Positions 14,783-20,660 of a stretch of 20,660 nt of DNA are shown piece after piece; within the stretch, counting starts at the first letter, position 1, and every line of letters starts with the position of its first letter. Origin of the DNA: an uncultured Desulfuromonadales bacterium (lineage in GTDB: Bacteria; Desulfobacterota; Desulfuromonadia; Desulfuromonadales; Geopsychrobacteraceae); assembly GCA_947259685.1 (NCBI GenBank), contig CAMYNC010000063.1, forward strand, positions 1 through 20,660, read 5' to 3'. The notes beneath the pieces are model-generated. The model worked only from the letters and a program-made list of their open reading frames with translations, did not search any database and was not told the origin of the DNA. Made by a program: the position numbers and the translations under genes.

Positions 14783-15148
14783 TCATTCGCCGCAAACCCG
14801 CGTGATGATATCCAGCACCTGTTGATCCTGGAAGGGCTTGACGATAAAATCGCGGGCGCCGGCCCTGATCGCCTGCATCACCATAGTTTCCTGGCCAAGC
14901 GCGCTGCACATCACCACCCTGGCCTGCGGCTGCGCGGCAATAATCTGTTTCAGCGCCTCAATGCCGTCCATTTCCGGCATGACAATATCCAGGGTCACCA
15001 GATCCGGCTGGTGGCGCTGAAACTCTTCGATCGCCTGCTGGCCGTTTTCGGCCTCCGCGACCACCTGCCAGCCGGCCTGTTCAAAAACATCCCGCAGCAA
15101 GCTGCGCATGAACAGCGCATCATCAACAATTAAGACCTGCTTTGCCAT
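14783..15148 (-). CDS. cheY: Chemotaxis response regulator CheY
   Basis: A stand-alone 121-residue receiver domain. The acidic pocket is D9/D10 in LIVDDALFMR, the phospho-acceptor is Asp54 in TLDIVMPEMDG, the switch residue is Ser82 in MCSALG, and Lys104 lies in FIVKPF. There is no output domain, so it signals by binding a partner such as the flagellar switch or another effector. GGAGG lies 5 bases before the ATG, and the gene begins one base after the cheW stop. Its expected partners CheA (kinase) and CheC (phosphatase) are the next two genes. Confidence 0.93.
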   Translation of the reverse strand: MAKQVLIVDDALFMRSLLRDVFEQAGWQVVAEAENGQQAIEEFQRHQPDLVTLDIVMPEMDGIEALKQIIAAQPQARVVMCSALGQETMVMQAIRAGARDFIVKPFQDQQVLDIITRVCGE

Positions 15149-15149
15149 C

Positions 15150-15581
15150 CTAGCCTCCGCTGTCGGAACATAGCTGTTCGATCTTGAAAGCTAACTGCTG
15201 CAGATCCAACAGGCTGATCATGGTCTCTTGCCAGCGGAGTACCCCGCAGATGCAATCCTGCTCCGAGCGACTCTGCGTCAAACAGTCCTCGACCGAATCG
15301 GCACTGAAGATTGGCAGCAGCTGATCGACCGCCAGAGCCAGAGGGCCGTGTTCAGCAACCAGCACCAGCAAACGCTCGGCACGCTCTTTGACCGCAAAGC
15401 CGAGCAAGCGCGGCAGATCGATCACCGGCAGGATCCGGCCATGAAACCCGATCGCGCCGCTGACTTGTTCCGGTGACCCAGGCAGATCATAAACCGTCCC
15501 GCCTTCGACCACCTCTTGAATCGCGGTGACTTCCAGGGCATAGACCTCTTCCCCCAATTTAAATGGCAGAAATTGCGTCAT
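15150..15581 (-). CDS. cheW: Chemotaxis coupling protein CheW
   Basis: A 143-residue single CheW-like beta-barrel domain, which links the receptor to CheA. Typical parts are [19 protein letters not shown] near the N-terminus, then [24 protein letters not shown] (about 33-56), [18 protein letters not shown] and a C-terminal ISLLDLQQL. Its ATG overlaps the mcp stop in an ATGA, so it is translationally coupled to the receptor. Only one CheW is present, consistent with a single dedicated signalling array for this operon. Confidence 0.92.
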   Translation of the reverse strand: MTQFLPFKLGEEVYALEVTAIQEVVEGGTVYDLPGSPEQVSGAIGFHGRILPVIDLPRLLGFAVKERAERLLVLVAEHGPLALAVDQLLPIFSADSVEDCLTQSRSEQDCICGVLRWQETMISLLDLQQLAFKIEQLCSDSGG

Positions 15582-16858
15582 ACTGAGTCGGCTTCTCCTC
15601 TGCCGAGTTTGAACCGGCTGACCGAGGTCAGCAGGCCATCGGCCAGTTGCGACAGCCGCTGCGAGGCAAAGGTCATTTCCTCCATCGACGCCGACTGCTC
15701 TTCGGTGGCTGCTGAGACCTCCTCGGTGGCGGCGGCATTGTCATCCGTGACCTTGGCGATTTCTTCCATCGCTTCGACAATCGCCTGAGCCCCATGGCTT
15801 TGCTTCCCGGCCAGTTCGGAAATACTCACCGCCTTCTGCTGAGCCGCCTCGGCTTTGTTGATAATCGCCTTAAAAGAACTGCCGGTAACGTCGATCGCTT
15901 CGCGCCCGGCATCGATCGCTTTGATACTTTCGGCCATCGATTGCTGCACCTGCTGACTCTGCTCGCGAGTGGTTTCGATCAGCCGGGTAATCTCACCGGC
16001 AGATTCACTGGTGCTGTCGGCCAGCTTGCTGACCTCTTCGGCCACCACGGCAAATCCCTGACCGTACTCGCCGGCACGGGCCGCCTCGATGGTGGCATTG
16101 AGCGCCAGCAGGTTGGTTTTCTGGGCGATACCGGTAATCACATCAATGATACTGCCGATCTTCTGCACCTGGCCGCTGAAGGCAACAATCTGCTGGCCGT
16201 TATCCTCAATTCGGGAGAGCACCTGTTTCATGTTGTCCAGGGCGTTTACCGACATCTGCTGACCCTCGCGAGCGGTTAGAGTGGTTTCCTCCGCTGAACT
16301 CGACAGCTTGTTGGCCGAAGAACAAATCACTTCGATTTCCATCGCCATCTCTTTAATGACCTTGGAGGCCCGCTCAACCATCTCGGCCTGGGTCCCGGCA
16401 CCGCGACTGATCTGCTCGATGGAGCCGGCCACCTCATGGGAGGTCGCGGTCATCTCTTCCGCGGTCGCCGCCAGCGCCAGGGAGGAATCATTGACGTTGA
16501 CCGATGAATTGCGGATCTGCCCGACCAGGTTGCGCAGGTTATCGACGACCAGGTTCAACGAATTGGCCAGGTCTTCGGTTTCGTCGGAGAAGATCGTCTT
16601 GCGCAGCCGCAGCTTACGACTCAAATCACCTTCGCTGACCTGCTCGGCCCCAGCGCTGAGAATTCCGAAATTGGCGGTAAATGCTTTGGAAAACCCCCAG
16701 CCGAACAGCAACCCGACCAACAGCGCCCCGACCACCGTCACCCACTGATGAGCGGCCTCGGGGATCCCCAGTTTCGGTACCAACATATCCAGCAGCACCA
16801 CTGAAGCCACCACGACGATAAACCCGACAACAAATTTGTAACTGATTTCAACCCGCAT
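15578..16858 (-). CDS. Methyl-accepting chemotaxis protein without periplasmic sensor
   Basis: A 426-residue receptor, first gene of the mcp-cheW-cheY-cheA-cheC run. Two closely spaced membrane helices (about 8-28 and 40-58) leave only about a dozen residues outside, so there is no periplasmic ligand domain. A HAMP-like linker (about 58-111) follows, then a long coiled-coil signalling region. The hairpin tip reads [21 protein letters not shown] (about 244-264, continuing [11 protein letters not shown]), the highly conserved CheA/CheW contact. Q/E-rich pairs such as [18 protein letters not shown] are candidate methylation sites. No CheR-binding pentapeptide is present at the C-terminus. It probably senses membrane, cytoplasmic or energy-related cues rather than an external ligand (inference). 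Confidence 0.9.
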   Translation of the reverse strand: MRVEISYKFVVGFIVVVASVVLLDMLVPKLGIPEAAHQWVTVVGALLVGLLFGWGFSKAFTANFGILSAGAEQVSEGDLSRKLRLRKTIFSDETEDLANSLNLVVDNLRNLVGQIRNSSVNVNDSSLALAATAEEMTATSHEVAGSIEQISRGAGTQAEMVERASKVIKEMAMEIEVICSSANKLSSSAEETTLTAREGQQMSVNALDNMKQVLSRIEDNGQQIVAFSGQVQKIGSIIDVITGIAQKTNLLALNATIEAARAGEYGQGFAVVAEEVSKLADSTSESAGEITRLIETTREQSQQVQQSMAESIKAIDAGREAIDVTGSSFKAIINKAEAAQQKAVSISELAGKQSHGAQAIVEAMEEIAKVTDDNAAATEEVSAATEEQSASMEEMTFASQRLSQLADGLLTSVSRFKLGRGEADSV

Positions 16859-16984
16859 CTGCAGTCTCCTTCGGACCCTTTAGCTGCCCTGTTCTACTGT
16901 GATAAATCATTTTATTGGTTATCCACTTTACTCAACTAAAAACCGTGCTTGCCTTTGGCTAACGTAAAATCAAAGGGCAAAAGC

Positions 16985-17066
16985 TTCTCACGCAGAGTTC
17001 GCAGAGCCCACAGAGAAAGATCCACCATCAAGCCTGATTGTTTCTCAGCGTTCTCTGCGTCTCGCC
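16985..17066. repeat. CGCAGAG-type intergenic inverted repeat
   Basis: The left arm contains CACGCAGAGTTCGCAGAG and the right arm, read on the other strand, GACGCAGAGAACGCTGAG. They are separated by about 45 bases. Such CGCAGAG-rich repeats occur in many unrelated bacterial genomes between genes and are often mistaken for short ORFs. Its function here is unknown. Confidence 0.55.
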
Positions 17067-17128
17067 TCAAGGCGCCTACTTCTGGCAAGTGAGCATCCGC
17101 GAACGGGCGTGAGGTGATTATCTGTTCT

Positions 17129-17160
17129 CTGGTTATTGGTGGAGCGAAGTAGATAACCAG
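17129..17160. repeat. 8-bp perfect inverted repeat (hairpin)
   Basis: CTGGTTAT at 17129-17136 and ATAACCAG at 17153-17160 are exact reverse complements around a 16-base loop. GATCATTTTTTT follows on the plus strand. It would look like a weak terminator for plus-strand transcription, but no plus-strand gene precedes it, so its role is unclear. Confidence 0.35.
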
Positions 17161-17231
17161 GATCATTTTTTTATAAGAGGTTAGCACTCCGCCGAAGAAC
17201 CCATGTCAGTCGTTCGAAGCGCAACTTAAGG

Positions 17232-18170
17232 TTACTGATCCGGCAACCGCCGGTAGATCCGTTCCGCCGGGTCGACACAGCGGAACTGTTTTCGACAGCT
17301 GGCAACCAGGGTTTCTGCCCGGCCGAGGATCAGGTATCCGCCGGGCGGCAATGCGCTCGCCAGAAACTGCAGCACCTGCTGTTGCTGTTCTCGGGAAAAA
17401 TAGATCAACACATTGCGACAGAGGATCAGGTCAGCCCGGTAAAAGGATTGCCCGCTGAGAATGTCATGCTGAAAAAATCGCACCTGCCCACGTAGCGCAT
17501 CGATCAAGCGGAAATCCTTGCCCTCTGGGATGAAATAGCGCTGCATGACTTCAGCCGGCACCTCGGCCAACCGACTGGGGGAAAACACCGCTCGTTTGGC
17601 CCGCTGCAGAATTTCGCCACTGAGATCGGTGGCCATAATCGACAGCAGGTCAGTCTTTTCGAGGATCTCCTGGCAGAGCAACGCCAGGGAATAGGGTTCT
17701 TCACCGCTGGCACAACCAACACTCCAGATGCGCAGCTTGGCGTTTTTCTGCCGGGCCCGGTCCCGCAACTCGGGTAACAGCTGCCGCTCGATATAGGCGT
17801 AGGTGCTGGGATTACGAAAGAACTGCGAAACATGGATGGTCAATGCCGCCATTAAATGCTGCTGCTCGGCTGGCTCGCTGTGCAGCAATTCAAGATAAGC
17901 CTCTGCGCTATTTAAACCGAGTTTGCGCACCCTTGCGGCCATTCGCCGTTTGATGCAGAGATCCTTATAACCGCCCAGGTCAAAGTTCTGCTCAGCTTTG
18001 AGCAGGGCAGAGATTTCCAGATAAACCGGCTCGGGAAAATCTGCACCGACAAAAGGTGCGCTGGCAGCTGTTCCCTGGCCAGGCAGCGGTTGCTGACCAT
18101 CCGGGTCGCCGGGATTTTGTTCAGGTGAAATGATCAAACCCAATCCTTGAACATTGATAACCCGATCCAT
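17232..18170 (-). CDS. cheR: Chemotaxis protein methyltransferase CheR
   Basis: SAM-dependent glutamate methyltransferase that modifies the chemoreceptor for adaptation. The first 45 residues are a low-complexity Gly/Pro/Gln extension, then the CheR helical N-domain starts at DFPEPVYLEISALL. Conserved parts are TIHVSQFFRNPSTY (111-124), the SAM-binding WSVGCASGEEPYSLAL (149-164), ATDLSGEILQRA (180-191) and DLILCRNVLIYF (247-258). The ATG at 18170 would overlap thiL by 50 bases and has no good ribosome binding site; a TTG at 18137 has AAGGA 6 bases upstream and may be the true start. It lies between thiL and the rest of the che genes. No cheB, its usual opposing enzyme, is in the window. Confidence 0.9.
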   Translation of the reverse strand: MDRVINVQGLGLIISPEQNPGDPDGQQPLPGQGTAASAPFVGADFPEPVYLEISALLKAEQNFDLGGYKDLCIKRRMAARVRKLGLNSAEAYLELLHSEPAEQQHLMAALTIHVSQFFRNPSTYAYIERQLLPELRDRARQKNAKLRIWSVGCASGEEPYSLALLCQEILEKTDLLSIMATDLSGEILQRAKRAVFSPSRLAEVPAEVMQRYFIPEGKDFRLIDALRGQVRFFQHDILSGQSFYRADLILCRNVLIYFSREQQQQVLQFLASALPPGGYLILGRAETLVASCRKQFRCVDPAERIYRRLPDQ

Positions 18171-19101
18171 CTGGATTTTTGATAAATATTTCTGTTCCCT
18201 TAGTGATCCTGCCGATCCGGGTAAGGCGACCGGAAAATTCCGGCAGCCGATCCAGCTGCTGCTCGGAGGAGGTCAGCAGCAGTTGATAATCTTCGCCACC
18301 GCTTAACGCCAGATCGAGCAGTTGCCGGTCCTGAACGCAGGCCGCCTGAAAGGCTGCCGATAACGGCAGCGCTGACAACTGCAGTTCCGCACCAACCCCT
18401 GAAGCCTGAACGATGTGCCGCAGATCGCCCAGCAGGCCATCGGAAACATCCAGCATCGCCGTGGCCAGTTGCTGCTGAGCCAGTCTTTGCCCCAACTCCA
18501 CCTGGGCTTTGGGATGGTGGTGGTGCAGCGCCAGATCTGCAGCAGGTTGTTCTCCTTGCTGCAGCAGGTGCAGGGCCAGGGCGCTATCCCCTAAAGTACC
18601 AGAGACATAAATCGCATCGCCGGGTTTTGCACCGCTGCGACAAATCGCCCGGCCAGCCGCGACCTCCCCCAGAACAGTCACTGAAATCACCAGTGGTCCG
18701 GGTGAGCTACTGGTATCGCCGCCAGCCAGCACCGCCTGGTAGCTGCGCGCTTCGTCGAGAAAGCCGGAGATAAACTCCTGCAGTTCTTCATCGCTGATTA
18801 CGGCCGAGCGGGCCACCCCCAGCAAGAGACTTTTCGGAGTTCCGCCCATGGCGGCAATATCACTGACATTGACCGCGACCGCTTTGCGTCCCAACTGCTC
18901 CATGCTGGTCCAGCGGCGGTCAAAGTGAACCCCTTCGATCAGCAGATCGTTACTGGTCAACAGCTGCTTGTCAGCAACCATCTTCAGCAGGGCGCAATCA
19001 TCACCAATCCCTTTGAGCAGATGCTCGGCGCTGCCCGCCTGCTGTTGAATCTGTTCGATCAATTCGAACTCGCCCAACCTGCGCTGTTTATTGCTTGTCA
19101 T
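18121..19101 (-). CDS. thiL: Thiamine-monophosphate kinase ThiL
   Basis: A 326-residue kinase that converts thiamine monophosphate to the active cofactor thiamine diphosphate using ATP. It has the AIRS/PurM-like fold: GIGDDCALL (31-39) with the paired Asp, TSNDLLIEGVHF (49-60), KAVAVNVSDIAAMGG (73-87) and AGGDTSSSPG (126-135). These are the Mg-ATP and substrate ligands of the family; MLDVSDGLLGDL and SGGEDYQLL follow in the second half. Length is normal (about 320). It is a housekeeping gene that begins the transcript running into cheR, overlapping it by up to 50 bases. A good sigma70-type promoter lies about 35 bases upstream of the ATG. Confidence 0.94.
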   Translation of the reverse strand: MTSNKQRRLGEFELIEQIQQQAGSAEHLLKGIGDDCALLKMVADKQLLTSNDLLIEGVHFDRRWTSMEQLGRKAVAVNVSDIAAMGGTPKSLLLGVARSAVISDEELQEFISGFLDEARSYQAVLAGGDTSSSPGPLVISVTVLGEVAAGRAICRSGAKPGDAIYVSGTLGDSALALHLLQQGEQPAADLALHHHHPKAQVELGQRLAQQQLATAMLDVSDGLLGDLRHIVQASGVGAELQLSALPLSAAFQAACVQDRQLLDLALSGGEDYQLLLTSSEQQLDRLPEFSGRLTRIGRITKGTEIFIKNPDGSGYQCSRIGFDHFT

Positions 19102-19137
19102 AAAAGCTCTTTTCTCCCACCCGCACTTTAAACGTTA

Positions 19138-19166
19138 ATTATTATTATTCCTTCATAATAAGTCAA
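19138..19166 (-). promoter_or_regulatory. Predicted sigma70-type promoter of thiL
   Basis: On the minus strand, TTGACT (-35, at 19161-19166) and AATAAT (-10, at 19138-19143) each match consensus at five of six positions, with the ideal 17-base spacing. The thiL ATG is about 37 bases downstream. The left end of the insertion sequence begins only about 12 bases beyond the -35 box, so anything once regulating thiL from further upstream is now separated from it. Confidence 0.6.
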
Positions 19167-19177
19167 GCACAAGCCTC

Positions 19178-20555
19178 TTCCAAAATGAAATGAGTCTGAA
19201 GAGCTCCTCGTGTTTCTAACATGAGATGAGTCTGAACAGCAGGCCAGAAAACGTTCATGATGAAAGGATGAAAATCATCATGAATGTCAAACACCTTCAA
19301 ACCATGCAACAGGTTACCGACTTCCTTCACGGGAGCAGCGCCTTCGAACCTGCGCCAGCCCCCCAATCCGAACGCTACCAATGGATTGAGCAGACTTTAG
19401 GTCAGTTTCGCTATGCCAGTCGATCCAAGGCCGACAAGGGGCTCCTGATGGCTTACTTAGGCCGCGTTAGTGGTTATTCCCGTCAGCAGCTCACGCGCCT
19501 GATCCGTCGCTACCGCGATCAGGGCGAACTGAAGTGGGCCCTGTGCCCAGCCAAGGGGTTCGCCTCGCGCTACACGGCAGAAGATATTCGCTTGTTGGCC
19601 GAAATTGATGCTCTGCACGATACGCTGTCTGGACCGGCGGTCAAAAAGCTCTGCGAACGGGCCTGGCTGACCTTTGGGGATCAGCGCTTTGCACGTTTGG
19701 CAGGAATCTCAGTGGCGCACCTCTACAACCTGAGAAAACGCTCGGAGTATCGCAAAACCCGGAGCGTTCAAAACAAAACCCGCCCCGTGAAAAACCTGAT
19801 TGGGGTTCGGCGTAAACCCGATCCGCAGGGACGGCCGGGCTTTATCCGAATCGATACGGTTCATCAGGGTGACCTGGATGGCGTCAAGGGCCTGTATCAC
19901 ATCAATGCGGTCGACGAAGTCACCCAGTTCGAGGTGGTTTTTACCGTTGAGCGGATCTCCGAGCAATTTCTCATTCCGGCGCTGGCGGCCATTCTGGATG
20001 CCTTCCCGTTTCTTATTCTCGGTTTCCATGCCGACAACGGCTCGGAGTACATCAACCGCCAGGTTGCCGCACTGCTCGAAAAACTGCGCATCGAACTGAC
20101 CAAGTCGCGCCCCCGGCACTGCAACGACAATGCTCTGGCCGAATCAAAAAATGCCGCCATTGTGCGTAAAATCCTCGGCTACTGCCATATCCCTCAGCGG
20201 TTTGCACCTCAGGTTAACCGCTTCAATCAGGAACATCTTATCCCGTATATCAACTATCACCGGCCTTGCTTCTTCGCCGAAACTTTCACCGATACCAAGG
20301 GCAAGCAACGCAAACGCTATCGCTACGAAGGGATGATGACGCCCTATGAAAAATTCAAATCGCTCCCCAACGCCGCACAGTTTCTTAAACCCGGACTGTC
20401 TTTCCGGTCTCTGGATGACATCGCCTCTGCGATCAGCGATAATGAAGCTGCTAGGCTCCTCCAGGAACAAAGACGTCAACTCTTTGAATCTATCGACGAA
20501 CGTTTACTCGCAGGGTGATTCAGACCTCCCCTTCAGACTCATCTTCGGATTGGAA
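19178..20555 (+). mobile_element. Insertion sequence with integrase-core transposase, about 1.38 kb
   Basis: Outer ends pair as imperfect inverted repeats: TTCCAA ... ATGAGTCTGAA at 19178-19200 and its complement at 20532-20555, differing by a few bases and one gap. A second copy of ATGAGTCTGAA occurs inside the left end (19226-19236) and a degenerate one (TTCAGACCTC) inside the right end (from 20519). Such tandem end motifs are typical transposase binding sites. One intact transposase gene fills the element. No target duplication was recognised, and a few more bases may belong to each end (GCCTC / TAGAC). Confidence 0.75.
19280..20518 (+). CDS. DDE/integrase-core (rve) IS transposase
   Basis: A 412-residue transposase. 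The N-terminal half carries helix-turn-helix DNA-binding regions, including GRVSGYSRQQLTRLIRRY and GISVAHLYNLRKRSEY. The retroviral-integrase-type catalytic core follows: first Asp in FIRIDTVHQGD, second Asp in GFHADNGSEY, and Glu in ALAESKN about 40 residues on. The full DDE set is intact and the reading frame complete, so the element may be mobile. The layout recalls the IS481/IS1202 neighbourhood, but I do not assign a family. The frame is open from 19226, but that ATG lies within an end repeat; the ATG at 19280 has AAAGGATG about 10 bases before it. Confidence 0.88.
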   Translation: MNVKHLQTMQQVTDFLHGSSAFEPAPAPQSERYQWIEQTLGQFRYASRSKADKGLLMAYLGRVSGYSRQQLTRLIRRYRDQGELKWALCPAKGFASRYTAEDIRLLAEIDALHDTLSGPAVKKLCERAWLTFGDQRFARLAGISVAHLYNLRKRSEYRKTRSVQNKTRPVKNLIGVRRKPDPQGRPGFIRIDTVHQGDLDGVKGLYHINAVDEVTQFEVVFTVERISEQFLIPALAAILDAFPFLILGFHADNGSEYINRQVAALLEKLRIELTKSRPRHCNDNALAESKNAAIVRKILGYCHIPQRFAPQVNRFNQEHLIPYINYHRPCFFAETFTDTKGKQRKRYRYEGMMTPYEKFKSLPNAAQFLKPGLSFRSLDDIASAISDNEAARLLQEQRRQLFESIDERLLAG

Positions 20556-20660
20556 TAGACTCGGCAGAAAATAAATCTTCAAAGCTGGCCGGATATCAGT
20601 TGGATGATTAAATTGCCCCCATGTAGCTATATAGGACGTACCGACATAGTCAAAATTTAG

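Larger units (their letters stand above)
16859..17231. other. Non-coding gap between cheR and mcp
   Basis: This 373-base gap interrupts the minus-strand chemotaxis block. It holds the mcp ribosome binding site (GAAGGAG just right of 16858), the 12-base motif GTTATCCACTTT at 16918-16929, an inverted repeat family (16985-17066) and a hairpin (17129-17160). A frame at 16936-17187 is formed mainly by the repeat and is not a convincing gene. mcp probably has its own promoter here, but I could not define one. Confidence 0.5.

Noticed and set aside
17129..17172. Hairpin plus T-run as a terminator for the chemotaxis genes
   Set aside because: The T-run is on the plus strand, opposite to all nearby genes, and the 16-base loop is large.
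16936..17187. 83-codon minus-strand ORF in the cheR-mcp gap
   Set aside because: Most of it is translated CGCAGAG-type intergenic repeat; such frames recur wherever the repeat occurs. No convincing ribosome binding site or family.
20556..20660. Sequence right of the insertion sequence
   Set aside because: No open frame, repeat or RNA gene could be supported in the last 105 bases.

Overview
The window looks like a chromosomal segment from a Desulfuromonadales-type bacterium (Desulfuromonas/Geobacter relatives). This rests on gene content and protein flavour: a LolA-like carrier, a DUF2157/DUF4401/GDYXXLXY membrane operon, a CheC-containing chemotaxis cluster, and RAYT transposases with short inverted repeats. 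The taxonomic assignment is inference from memory, not a search. No rRNA, tRNA or CRISPR was seen.

Layout, left to right. 1-941: lolA on the minus strand, followed downstream by the edge of an unidentified, possibly frame-broken gene. 1027-2041: a complete REP-associated tyrosine transposase (RAYT) unit bounded by perfect 16-bp inverted repeats, lying between lolA and the next operon. 2072-4618: a tightly overlapping three-gene operon (DUF2157, DUF4401, GDYXXLXY).

4720-11250 (accessory region): single, mostly plus-strand genes with very different base composition, separated by long non-coding spacers. They are a small secreted protein, a GC-rich membrane protein with a TIR-like tail, a tiny Cys-rich protein, a NYN-LOTUS putative nuclease, a YCII protein, a membrane-anchored esterase and a methyltransferase. 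Several junctions resemble integron attC recombination sites: R''/L''/L'/R' boxes, an unpaired base in L'', and one exact 9-bp match between a cassette start and that cassette's own end. I read this as a decayed integron cassette array without an integrase in view (CALIN-like). It also holds the remains of a second RAYT. An ecotin-type protease inhibitor and a SpoIIAA-like protein follow at 11283-12220.

12287-19101: a minus-strand block transcribed right to left as thiL, cheR, a 373-bp gap, mcp, cheW, cheY, cheA, cheC. Together these encode a transmembrane receptor with no periplasmic sensor, a coupling protein, the CheA kinase, the CheY regulator, the CheC phosphatase and the CheR methyltransferase. 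No CheB or CheD lies in the window. thiL has a good sigma70-type promoter. 19178-20555: a complete insertion sequence with a DDE/integrase-core transposase has landed just upstream of that promoter. The last 105 bases show no gene.
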